From contig JALAGR010000066.1 in assembly GCA_022712335.1 (NCBI GenBank), positions 1 through 8,748 of the forward strand: DNA of 8,748 nt, written 5' to 3'. This stretch comes from Pediococcus sp. (GTDB lineage: Bacteria > Bacillota > Bacilli > Lactobacillales > Lactobacillaceae). The notes beneath the pieces are model-generated. The model saw only the letters and a program-made list of their open reading frames with translations. It was not told the origin of the DNA and searched no databases. Both the position numbers and the translations under genes were made by a program. How positions within the stretch are numbered: the first letter of the stretch is position 1; the number at the start of each line of letters is the position of its first letter. Shown here piece by piece: positions 1-6,220 of the stretch.

Positions 1-1686
1 AGTCCACAGTATGTACTTTTACTTTTAGGAGTAATTTTATTAGCAATTAGTTCTGGAGTTCAAGTTTATGTACCTAAGTTGGCTTCAACATTGGTTAATA
101 ACTTCGCTAAAGGTGTAAATTATTCGTTGCTAGGTAAGGTAGTATTACTTTTTGTTGCTTCAGCAATTTTCTCGGCGATTGGTGGCACAATTCTTGGGAT
201 CTTTGGTGAAAATGTTATTCAAAACCTACGTAAATTATTGTGGGAAAAATTAACAATTTTGAAAGTCAGTTATTTTGATACTGTCAAAGCTGGGGAAGTT
301 TCCAGCCGCTTGGTTAATGATACGAACCAAGTTAAGCAACTTTTGGCAGTTACTTTTCCACAAACACTTGCGAGCATCATTACCGTTGCTGGTACGATTT
401 ATATGATGATTCGAATGGATTGGCACATGACTTTGGCGATGATAATAGCAGTCCCAGTTGTGATTATTTTAATGGTTCCAGTGATGGCTTTTGGAACTAA
501 AGTGGGACACATTCGCCAAGATGCGTTAGCACAATTTAATGGAATAGTTAGTGAAACCCTAAGTGAAATTAGGTTAGTAAAGACTTCTAACGCAGAAAAA
601 CAAGCTCAAAATCACGCCGATACCGAAATTAATCGACTATTTAAAATTGGAAAAAAAGAAGCAGTGTTTGATGCTGCAATGCAACCGATTATGATGATGG
701 TTTTCATGAGTATGATTTTTGGACTTTTAGCTTATGGAATTCACCGAATCGCAATCGGCGCCATGGCAATTGGAACCTTAATGAGTTTTTTGATGTATTT
801 ATTTAATTTAATTGGTGCAATGCCAATTATTGCGACGTTGTTTTCGGAAATGGCTAAAGCATCAGGTTCAACTAGAAGAGTTGAAGAATTGTTAGAAGAA
901 GAACCTGAAGATTTTGATCATGGAGAAGCTGTGGATTTAGTTGATAAAAATCTAAAAGTAGAACATGTAGATTTTGCTTACGAAGACGCCCCAGAAGACG
1001 TTGTGCTAAAAGATATTTCATTTGAAGCAAAGCCTAATCAAGTAATTGCGTTTGCTGGTCCTTCAGGAGGCGGTAAATCAACTATTTTTAACTTATTAGA
1101 ACGCTTCTACGAGCCTACAAATGGAATAATCAAATTTGATAGTAATAACATTCAAGATATTCAATTGACTAATTACCGTCAACAAATTGGATTTGTATCA
1201 CAGGATTCAGCGATGATGGCAGGAACCATACGAGATAATTTAACTTATGATTTGGACGATGAGTTTAATGATGATCAGTTATGGGAAGTTCTAGGATTGG
1301 CGTACGCTAAAAAATTTGTGGAAGATATGCCCAATCAATTAGACACAGAAGTCGGTGAACGAGGCGTGAAAATTTCTGGTGGCCAACGCCAAAGAATTGC
1401 AATTGCCAGAGCATTTTTACGTAATCCTAAAATTTTGATGCTAGACGAAGCTACAGCAAGTTTAGACTCTGAGTCAGAGATGAAAGTTCAAGATGCGTTA
1501 GCCAACTTGATGAAAGGTCGAACAACATTAGTAATTGCGCATCGATTATCGACAATTGTTGATAGTGATCAAATTTACTTTGTGGAAAATGGTCAAATTA
1601 CTGGTTCGGGAACCCATCAAGAGTTGGTTGATTCACACAAAATGTATGCTAAATATGTTAATGAACAGTTTAAAGTGGCTTCATAG
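1..1686 (+). CDS. ABC-type multidrug/lipid exporter half-transporter (5' end outside window)
   Basis: Membrane exporter with a transmembrane domain fused to an ATPase, the BmrA/LmrA type of half-transporter that works as a dimer. The frame is open from base 1 (561 residues visible), so roughly the first 20-40 residues are missing compared with the usual length near 590. Hydrophobic segments lie near window residues 5-24, 45-68, 122-138, 143-163, 228-246 and 257-280. The ATPase follows: Walker A GPSGGGKST (353-361), Q-loop Gln401, signature ISGGQ (458-462), Walker B ending Asp482-Glu483, D-loop SLD, and switch His514. All catalytic residues are present, so it should be active. Family knowledge suggests export of drugs or lipophilic compounds, but the substrate cannot be read from sequence. 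The TTG at 79 is not taken as the start because it would delete the first membrane helix. A small gene follows after 22 bases, probably in the same transcript. Confidence 0.93.
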   Translation, partial: SPQYVLLLLGVILLAISSGVQVYVPKLASTLVNNFAKGVNYSLLGKVVLLFVASAIFSAIGGTILGIFGENVIQNLRKLLWEKLTILKVSYFDTVKAGEVSSRLVNDTNQVKQLLAVTFPQTLASIITVAGTIYMMIRMDWHMTLAMIIAVPVVIILMVPVMAFGTKVGHIRQDALAQFNGIVSETLSEIRLVKTSNAEKQAQNHADTEINRLFKIGKKEAVFDAAMQPIMMMVFMSMIFGLLAYGIHRIAIGAMAIGTLMSFLMYLFNLIGAMPIIATLFSEMAKASGSTRRVEELLEEEPEDFDHGEAVDLVDKNLKVEHVDFAYEDAPEDVVLKDISFEAKPNQVIAFAGPSGGGKSTIFNLLERFYEPTNGIIKFDSNNIQDIQLTNYRQQIGFVSQDSAMMAGTIRDNLTYDLDDEFNDDQLWEVLGLAYAKKFVEDMPNQLDTEVGERGVKISGGQRQRIAIARAFLRNPKILMLDEATASLDSESEMKVQDALANLMKGRTTLVIAHRLSTIVDSDQIYFVENGQITGSGTHQELVDSHKMYAKYVNEQFKVAS

Positions 1687-1692
1687 CCAAAC

Positions 1693-1700
1693 TAAGGAGG
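1693..1700 (+). promoter_or_regulatory. Ribosome binding site fixing a TTG start
   Basis: TAAGGAGG is a near-perfect Shine-Dalgarno sequence placed 8 bases before TTG at 1709. The same frame is open further upstream inside the exporter gene, but those starts lack such a site and would overlap the exporter. This site therefore decides the start of the 76-residue gene. Confidence 0.85.
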
Positions 1701-1708
1701 ATTATATT

Positions 1709-1939
1709 TTGAGTTTAAGTGAACTTCAAAAAGAAGCAATTCGGGATGCGCTATTAGCAGTCGATGATCCATATTATTTCAACACTTTTAAAAATGCGGA
1801 GGATGAAGACGAATGGCTTCGATTGAATGAAGCGTATATTCAAAATGACCTCCAGCGATTTATGCCTACAGGTATCAGTACGCATGATCCGGAGGTTTGG
1901 CGATTGATTCGTAAGTTGCTGAAGCAGTTTGATATGTAA
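1709..1939 (+). CDS. Small acidic protein of unknown function, TTG start
   Basis: A 76-residue protein that I do not recognise. It begins at TTG, 8 bases after a strong ribosome binding site and 22 bases after the exporter stop, so it is probably translated from the exporter transcript. The sequence looks largely helical and soluble: an N-terminal helix (about 3-18), a DDPYYFNTF segment (19-27), an acidic stretch EDEDEW (31-36), a second helix (37-51), then a C-terminal amphipathic helix rich in Trp, Arg, Lys and Leu (61-74). There is no signal peptide or membrane segment. It could be an accessory factor for the exporter or simply co-transcribed. The excellent ribosome binding site and protein-like composition make it a real gene. 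The function is unknown. Confidence 0.8.
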   Translation: MSLSELQKEAIRDALLAVDDPYYFNTFKNAEDEDEWLRLNEAYIQNDLQRFMPTGISTHDPEVWRLIRKLLKQFDM

Positions 1940-1953
1940 AAAAACATATTACC

Positions 1954-1983
1954 TTGAAAAATGGTTTACGTTAAAAATAATAT
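1954..1983 (+). promoter_or_regulatory. Candidate promoter for the 96-residue gene
   Basis: TTGAAA (1954-1959) and TAATAT (1978-1983) are separated by 18 bases and resemble a vegetative promoter. It would start transcription near 1990 and leave a leader of about 70 bases before the ATG at 2063. In AT-rich DNA such matches occur by chance, so confidence is limited. No clear terminator follows the preceding gene, so read-through is also possible. Confidence 0.35.
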
Positions 1984-2046
1984 TTGTTAATCTGGGGATG
2001 AAAAGGAATTTTACTTAATTTTTATACGCAGAACGTTGTTTGATTT

Positions 2047-2054
2047 AGGAAGGA
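2047..2054 (+). promoter_or_regulatory. Ribosome binding site choosing ATG 2063
   Basis: AGGAAGGA ends 8 bases before ATG 2063. It lies inside the longer reading frame that could begin at TTG 2036, which has no Shine-Dalgarno sequence of its own. The shorter 96-residue product is therefore preferred. Confidence 0.75.
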
Positions 2055-2062
2055 CGATTGCT

Positions 2063-2353
2063 ATGGGAAATAATAAAGCTCCTCAAATCACTGAAATTGG
2101 ATTGTTGCCAAATATGTTCTTGAAGATTACATTTGCTGATGAGACTGTGAGATATTGGCGTAGTGAAATTAATCAAGAAGAGATTAATATGTTCAAACAA
2201 GGGAAGAAAAACCTTTTTGGATTTACGCGGTTAACGCCAGAGTTTTACTGGATCGGAAATGATATTTCAATTGGTGATGACAATCAATTTAAGGTAAATA
2301 ATGTTAGTTATGACGGAAACCAGATTTATTATCAAGGTTTAGATTCTTATTAG
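2063..2353 (+). CDS. Small protein of unknown function (96 aa)
   Basis: A 96-residue soluble protein that I cannot assign to a family. It starts at ATG 2063 with an AGGAAGGA site 8 bases upstream. The composition suggests a small mixed alpha/beta or beta-rich fold: a probable beta hairpin around residues 18-32 (FLKITFADETVRYW), a short helix around 35-47, and then short strands in the C-terminal half, including FYWIGNDISIG (61-71) and NQIYYQGL (86-93). There is no signal peptide, membrane helix or Cys residue. The early strand-turn-strand pattern faintly recalls small DUF2442-like proteins, but the match is too weak to claim. The gene stands alone between the exporter pair and a strong terminator, so it is probably its own transcription unit. 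Confidence 0.75.
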   Translation: MGNNKAPQITEIGLLPNMFLKITFADETVRYWRSEINQEEINMFKQGKKNLFGFTRLTPEFYWIGNDISIGDDNQFKVNNVSYDGNQIYYQGLDSY

Positions 2354-2363
2354 TTAGAAAACA

Positions 2364-2407
2364 AAAAAGGCGATTAAACGTAGATTTTCACGTTTAATCG
2401 CCTTTTT
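2364..2407. terminator. Bidirectional intrinsic terminator between convergent genes
   Basis: A perfect 17-bp inverted repeat: 2364-2380 pairs with 2391-2407 around a 10-base loop. The core GGCGATTAAACG is flanked by A5 on the left and T5 on the right, so the hairpin ends in a T-run on either strand. It lies 11 bases after the 96-residue gene and 3 bases before the stop of the minus-strand oxidoreductase, so it serves both. Confidence 0.9.
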
Positions 2408-2410
2408 AAA

Positions 2411-3451
2411 TTATTTCAAGTTATAAAGATGTGGTCCTTTTTCAGCAATTCCTGCTTCTAAAATTTCCATATTCCAAAGTGCTTGCTCATCGGAAACGAG
2501 CTTAGCATCTTCGTTGGCTAATGTTGCAATAATTGAATCATAGACGCGACCATAATCGCCATTAACAGTCGGAATTTGTTTTTCAATCCAATCGCCATTC
2601 TGGTTTTTATACTTAACCACACCAAACTGATCAGGTGCGTCAATTCCAAAATTATCATCACCAGGCATGATGCCTAACTTTAAGTCGTTTTCTTGTTGAT
2701 CGATATCGTATTTAACATACGTTCCATTAGTTCCATGCAATAGGAAACGTGGATAAGGACGGGCAGCCAAGGGGTTACTAACGACCGTTGCTTTAAAGTT
2801 GTCATAGAATAATTGAGTTTCATAAAAGTCATCCACCGTGCTAGCTGAATTTTGAATAGCGCGAATATCATAGCTAACAGTTTGTGGTTTTCCAAAAAGT
2901 CCTAGGATTTGGTCTAACATATGAACGCCTAATCCGTAAAATTGGCCATCGACTTGAGAACCTTCATGAAGACTGTCATCAGGACGATATTTATCAAAAT
3001 GAGATTCAAGTGATAAAGGTGTGCCAACGTATCCCAGTTCAATTATCTTTTTAAGCGTTAGGTAGTCGCTATCGAAGCGACGGTTTTGGTATGGCATTGC
3101 TAGTAAATTCTTAGAATTAGCTAGGGCGAAAAGTTCCTTAGCTTCATCTTGATTGGCAACAAAAGGCTTTTCAATCAGAACATTTTTACCATGATTGAGG
3201 ACTTCTTTTCCATATTCAAAATGAGTTGATGGTGGCGTACAAATTGTAATTAATTGAACTTCAGCATCATTTAAAACTTGTTCAAGATCATCAGTGAAAA
3301 TAGTGTTGGTATCGTAAAATCCAGCTTCTTTTTCAGGATGACGACGGTGATTATAGATATATTTAATTTTAATGTCACGTTCTTTAATGTAAGGGATGTG
3401 GTAACGATTAGCGCTTTTACCAAATCCGATAATTGCCATTGTAAGTGTCAT
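2411..3451 (-). CDS. Gfo/Idh/MocA-family NAD(P)-dependent oxidoreductase
   Basis: A 346-residue cytosolic oxidoreductase of the glucose-fructose oxidoreductase / inositol dehydrogenase family, of normal length. The N-terminal Rossmann fold shows the nucleotide loop GFGKSANRYHIP (residues 9-20), and the family hallmark EKP is at 94-96 with catalytic Lys95. The C-terminal domain carries GLGVHMLDQ (173-181), including the expected catalytic His177. In relatives this motif usually reads D-L-G-x-H, with the Asp assisting catalysis; here it is Gly173. Substrates in this family are sugars, inositols or their derivatives, and the sequence does not say which. The start is ATG 3451 with AAAGGAG about 11 bases upstream; Met5 is an alternative. 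It lies downstream of pepT on the same strand, but a terminator-like hairpin separates them and no separate promoter was clear. Confidence 0.9.
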   Translation of the reverse strand: MTLTMAIIGFGKSANRYHIPYIKERDIKIKYIYNHRRHPEKEAGFYDTNTIFTDDLEQVLNDAEVQLITICTPPSTHFEYGKEVLNHGKNVLIEKPFVANQDEAKELFALANSKNLLAMPYQNRRFDSDYLTLKKIIELGYVGTPLSLESHFDKYRPDDSLHEGSQVDGQFYGLGVHMLDQILGLFGKPQTVSYDIRAIQNSASTVDDFYETQLFYDNFKATVVSNPLAARPYPRFLLHGTNGTYVKYDIDQQENDLKLGIMPGDDNFGIDAPDQFGVVKYKNQNGDWIEKQIPTVNGDYGRVYDSIIATLANEDAKLVSDEQALWNMEILEAGIAEKGPHLYNLK

Positions 3452-3474
3452 AAATTTGCGAGCTCCTTTTATAT

Positions 3475-3546
3475 AAAAAACTGTGATAAAAGGTTGGGTA
3501 CTAGTGAATATTACTATTCATTAAACTCAAACCATTTTTATCACAG
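3475..3546 (-). terminator. Long hairpin terminator after pepT, directly upstream of the oxidoreductase gene
   Basis: Read on the minus strand, CTGTGATAAAA (3546-3536) pairs perfectly over 11 bp with TTTTATCACAG (3491-3481) and is followed at once by T6 (3480-3475). Inside lies a second small hairpin (3505-3510 with 3515-3520) and a partial GGTT/AACC extension. It starts 11 bases after the pepT stop and ends 23 bases before the next ATG, so it terminates pepT and may attenuate read-through into the oxidoreductase gene. Confidence 0.75.
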
Positions 3547-3557
3547 CCTAATATTAA

Positions 3558-4799
3558 TTAGTTACTTTCTTCTGAATTTAAACGGTTGATTTCAAGCAAG
3601 AGGTCAACGGCGCGTTCCATTGTTTGAACAGAAACGTATTCGTAACGACTATGCATGTTTTCACCACCAGCGAAGAGGTTAGGTGTTGGAATTCCCATGA
3701 ATGAAATCTTTGAACCATCTGTACCACCACGAACAGGGTAAATGTCTGGCTTGATATCAAGATTTTCCATTGCTTTTTGAGCAATTTCAACAGGTGTCAT
3801 ATCTTTTTCAAGTATTTCACGCATGTTGTAGTATTGGTCGTGAACTTCAACTTTAACACGTTCTTGACCAAATTGTTCGTTTAGCTTGTCGCCGATTTCT
3901 TGCATTTTTTGTTTACGTTCTTCGAAAATTTCACGGTCGTGATCACGAATGATGTAAACCAATTGAGCATGATCGGGAGTACCGGTCATCTTGAAGAGGT
4001 GATAGAAACCTTCACGACCATCTGTATCTTCTGGACGGTCATGTTCAGGAAGCATGTTATGGTAGTCGATACCAACTTGAAGAGCGTTAACCATTAAGCC
4101 TTTAGCAACGGCAGTATGAACTTCATTACCTTGAATTTCAATGGTAGCTTGAGCAGCATTGAATGTTTCGTATTCAAGTTCGCCAAGAGGACCACCATCA
4201 ACGGTATAAGCGTATTTAGTATTGAAGTCCTTAGCGTCAAAGTGGTCAGCACCTGTTCCAGTTTCTTCATCGGGAGCAAAGCCAATGCGAATTTCGCCAT
4301 GCTTTACTTCAGGGTGAGCCTTGTAGTAATCAAGCATTGTCATAATGTCAGCAACACCAGACTTATCATCGGCACCTAATAAAGTAAGTCCGTTAGTAGT
4401 AACTAAGTCATGACCTTCATATTTATTTAAGCTAGGGAAAACAGATGGGCTAAGAACCCATTCGCCGTCACCACTAAGGTCGATATCAGATTTTCCATCG
4501 TAGTTTTCATGAACTTGTGGTTGGATATTTTCAGCATTGAAATCAGCAGTGTCAACGTGAGAAATGTATCCAATCACGGGTGTATTGCCACCGTCATTTG
4601 CTGGGAGTGTACCAACAACGTAACCAGATTCTTGTGTATGGATATCTACAACGCCAACTTCTTCTAATTCTTTAGCCAAAGTTTTTAAAAATTCAACTTC
4701 TTTTGGATCGGTTGGAACTGTTTCAGAGTTTGGATTTGAACGAGTATTTACCTTTACATATTTAAGAAAACGCGGAAGTAATGTTTCATATTTTGCCAT
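3558..4799 (-). CDS. pepT: Peptidase T (tripeptide aminopeptidase, M20B family)
   Basis: A cytosolic two-zinc aminopeptidase that removes the N-terminal residue of tripeptides, feeding amino acids from peptide uptake. At 413 residues it is close to the usual length (about 408-413). By family knowledge the metal and catalytic residues are His81 and Asp83 (SHVDTADF), bridging Asp144 (GADDKSG), Glu178-Glu179 (APDEETG), Asp201 (YTVDGG) and His383 ([10 protein letters not shown]). RDHDRE, YYNMRE and RGGTDGS are also typical of PepT. One departure: the lid-domain motif usually seen as HPGTAKG reads HTAVAKG (228-234), keeping the His but losing Pro-Gly. The start is ATG 4799 with AAAGGAG 8 bases upstream. 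It is transcribed divergently from opuC and ends at a hairpin terminator. Confidence 0.97.
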   Translation of the reverse strand: MAKYETLLPRFLKYVKVNTRSNPNSETVPTDPKEVEFLKTLAKELEEVGVVDIHTQESGYVVGTLPANDGGNTPVIGYISHVDTADFNAENIQPQVHENYDGKSDIDLSGDGEWVLSPSVFPSLNKYEGHDLVTTNGLTLLGADDKSGVADIMTMLDYYKAHPEVKHGEIRIGFAPDEETGTGADHFDAKDFNTKYAYTVDGGPLGELEYETFNAAQATIEIQGNEVHTAVAKGLMVNALQVGIDYHNMLPEHDRPEDTDGREGFYHLFKMTGTPDHAQLVYIIRDHDREIFEERKQKMQEIGDKLNEQFGQERVKVEVHDQYYNMREILEKDMTPVEIAQKAMENLDIKPDIYPVRGGTDGSKISFMGIPTPNLFAGGENMHSRYEYVSVQTMERAVDLLLEINRLNSEESN

Positions 4800-4828
4800 T
4801 TGATCAGCTCCTTTTAATTTATACTACT

Positions 4829-4856
4829 ATCTTACAACATCTATTTGTTTTCACAA
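4829..4856 (-). promoter_or_regulatory. Candidate pepT promoter
   Basis: On the minus strand TTGTGA (4856-4851) and TAAGAT (4834-4829) are separated by 16 bases. Transcription would start near 4822, giving a short leader before the pepT ribosome binding site. The match is moderate. It is the best candidate seen in the divergent region for this direction. Confidence 0.4.
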
Positions 4857-4915
4857 GTTTAATGTGCCTTGTTAATAGGAAAGAAGTCGGTTACATTGTG
4901 CGAATTCCAAGGTGT

Positions 4916-4929
4916 ATTTTGTGCAAAAT
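4916..4929. promoter_or_regulatory. Palindrome over the -35 region of the opuC promoter, possible operator
   Basis: ATTTTGTGCAAAAT is a perfect 6-bp inverted repeat around a TG spacer. It overlaps the presumed -35 region of the opuC promoter. A second TTGTGC occurs at 4896-4901, 23 bases upstream, about two helical turns away. A repressor or activator could bind here, but I do not recognise the motif. Confidence 0.35.
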
Positions 4930-4949
4930 TTCGGTGGTTATGGTATAGT
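4919..4949 (+). promoter_or_regulatory. Candidate opuC operon promoter with extended -10
   Basis: TGGTATAGT (4941-4949) is an extended -10 element whose hexamer TATAGT matches five of six consensus bases. The -35 side is weak: TTGTGC (4919-4924) lies 19 bases away and GTGCAA lies 17 away. A poor -35 with an extended -10 fits a regulated promoter. Transcription would begin near 4956, leaving a leader of about 70 bases. Confidence 0.55.
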
Positions 4950-4968
4950 AGCGGACAACGACTCGGAA

Positions 4969-4990
4969 CATTAAAAGACGCCTTTTAGTG
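4969..4990 (+). other. Small stem-loop in the opuC leader
   Basis: CATTAAAAG (4969-4977) pairs with CTTTTAGTG (4982-4990) over 9 bp with one T-G wobble and the tetraloop ACGC. No T-run follows, so it is not a terminator. It may protect the 5' end of the mRNA or be incidental. Confidence 0.4.
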
Positions 4991-5006
4991 GATTCTGAGA
5001 TTTAAT

Positions 5007-5012
5007 AAGGAG
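5007..5012 (+). promoter_or_regulatory. opuCA ribosome binding site with unusually long spacing
   Basis: AAGGAG is the only good Shine-Dalgarno sequence before opuCA, but 14 bases separate it from ATG 5027, against the usual 5-9. No in-frame start lies closer: the upstream in-frame codons are CAA and ATA. An out-of-frame ATG at 5013 touches the site directly. OpuCA homology supports 5027 as the real start. Confidence 0.6.
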
Positions 5013-5026
5013 ATGTTTAAATACAA

Positions 5027-6220
5027 ATGTTACTTGAAATGAGCCATCTTTCGAAAGTTTACCCTGGAAATAAAGTGGTCGTTGACGACTTTAATCTAGA
5101 CGTAGAAAAGGGAGAGTTCATCTGTTTTATCGGTACATCTGGTTCTGGTAAAACAACGACGATGCGGATGATCAACCGAATGCTTAAACAGAGCTCGGGA
5201 ACTATCAAAATTAATGGGCAAGATATTGCTAAAATGGACCCGGTTAAGCTACGGCGCAAGATTGGGTACGTTATTCAAAATATCGGATTAATGCCTCATA
5301 TGACAATTCGCGAAAATATAACATTGGTACCTAAACTATTAAAATGGTCCGAAGAAAAACGTAACGAACGGGCTAAAGAAATGATTAAGCTAGTAGACTT
5401 GCCAGAAGATTTCTTGGATCGCTATCCTTCACAACTTTCTGGTGGACAACAACAACGAATCGGTGTTGTACGCGCACTAGCGGCTGATCAAGATATTATT
5501 TTAATGGATGAACCTTTCGGGGCGCTTGATCCAATCACACGTGAAGACCTACAAGATTTAGTGAAAGACCTACAAGAACGTCTAGGTAAGACGTTTATTT
5601 TCGTAACTCATGACATGGATGAAGCGTTGCGCTTGTCCAGTCGGATTGTGGTTATGACTGGTGGTAAGCAAGTACAAGTGGATACACCTGAAAATATCTT
5701 ACGTAAACCAGCAAACGACTTTGTTGCCAATTTAATTGGACAAGACCGTTTAATTCAAGCTAAACCAAGTATCACAACGGTTGGCCAAGTGGCTAACAAA
5801 CCTGCTTCGATCGCAATTGATCAACCAGTTGTTCGAGCACTTGATATTATGCATAGCCGCCGTGTTGATACTTTGTTAGTGACTGACGCAGAACAACATC
5901 TTAAAGGTGTTGTTAGCATTGAAAAGATTAATGAATACTATCATTCAGGCAAAACTGTGGGCGAAATTATGGATCCAAATGTTTTCTATGTTAATGAAAA
6001 CTCGATTATCCGTGATACAGTTGACCGTATTTTGAAACGTGGTCTACGTAATGTCCCAGTTGTTGATAATGATCGTAAATTAGTCGGAATCGTAACACGT
6101 GCAACCTTAGTTGATATCGTTTATGATGCACTATTTACGGATGATAGTTTGTCAACGGACAATAGTGCCGATTCTAATTCAAAATCGGAGGACCAAAAAG
6201 AGAAAGATGGTGATCAATAA
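5027..6220 (+). CDS. opuCA: Osmoprotectant ABC importer ATPase with CBS domains
   Basis: The cytosolic ATPase that powers uptake of compatible solutes (glycine betaine, carnitine, choline and similar) with OpuCB, OpuCC and OpuCD. It has 397 residues. Walker A is GTSGSGKT (36-43), Q-loop Gln84, signature LSGGQ (137-141), Walker B IILMDE (157-162) and switch His195, so the ATPase is intact. The stretch RRKIGYVIQNIGLMPHMT is typical of OpuCA-type ATPases. Two CBS domains follow (about 250-305 and 310-368); in Listeria and Staphylococcus the OpuCA CBS module binds c-di-AMP, which inhibits uptake, so similar control is inferred here. The last 27 residues are a polar acidic tail of low complexity. 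The start is ATG 5027 despite long spacing from its ribosome binding site, because the N-terminus aligns with relatives. Its stop overlaps the opuCB start (TAATG). Confidence 0.96.
   Translation: MLLEMSHLSKVYPGNKVVVDDFNLDVEKGEFICFIGTSGSGKTTTMRMINRMLKQSSGTIKINGQDIAKMDPVKLRRKIGYVIQNIGLMPHMTIRENITLVPKLLKWSEEKRNERAKEMIKLVDLPEDFLDRYPSQLSGGQQQRIGVVRALAADQDIILMDEPFGALDPITREDLQDLVKDLQERLGKTFIFVTHDMDEALRLSSRIVVMTGGKQVQVDTPENILRKPANDFVANLIGQDRLIQAKPSITTVGQVANKPASIAIDQPVVRALDIMHSRRVDTLLVTDAEQHLKGVVSIEKINEYYHSGKTVGEIMDPNVFYVNENSIIRDTVDRILKRGLRNVPVVDNDRKLVGIVTRATLVDIVYDALFTDDSLSTDNSADSNSKSEDQKEKDGDQ

Noticed and set aside
79..81. TTG 79 as the exporter start
   Set aside because: The frame is open to the window edge and the upstream residues form the first membrane helix, so the gene continues leftward.
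1535..1708. Long upstream extension of the 76-residue gene, overlapping the exporter
   Set aside because: It would overlap the exporter's 3' end in another frame, whereas TTG 1709 has a near-perfect ribosome binding site at the right distance.
1944..1988. Terminator after the 76-residue gene
   Set aside because: Only a weak, interrupted AT-rich dyad is present, without a GC core or T-run.
2036..2062. TTG 2036 as start of the 96-residue protein
   Set aside because: It has no Shine-Dalgarno sequence, and a good one for ATG 2063 lies inside this extension.
3278..3589. Plus-strand open frame antisense to the oxidoreductase and pepT ends
   Set aside because: Shadow frame: it runs through the terminator hairpin and has no ribosome binding site or recognisable protein features.
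4094..4379. Overlapping open frames on both strands inside pepT
   Set aside because: pepT is intact with all metal-binding residues, so these are shadows.
4956..5026. Riboswitch controlling opuC
   Set aside because: The leader is only about 70 bases with one small hairpin and no terminator or long structured domain such as a ydaO-type c-di-AMP aptamer.
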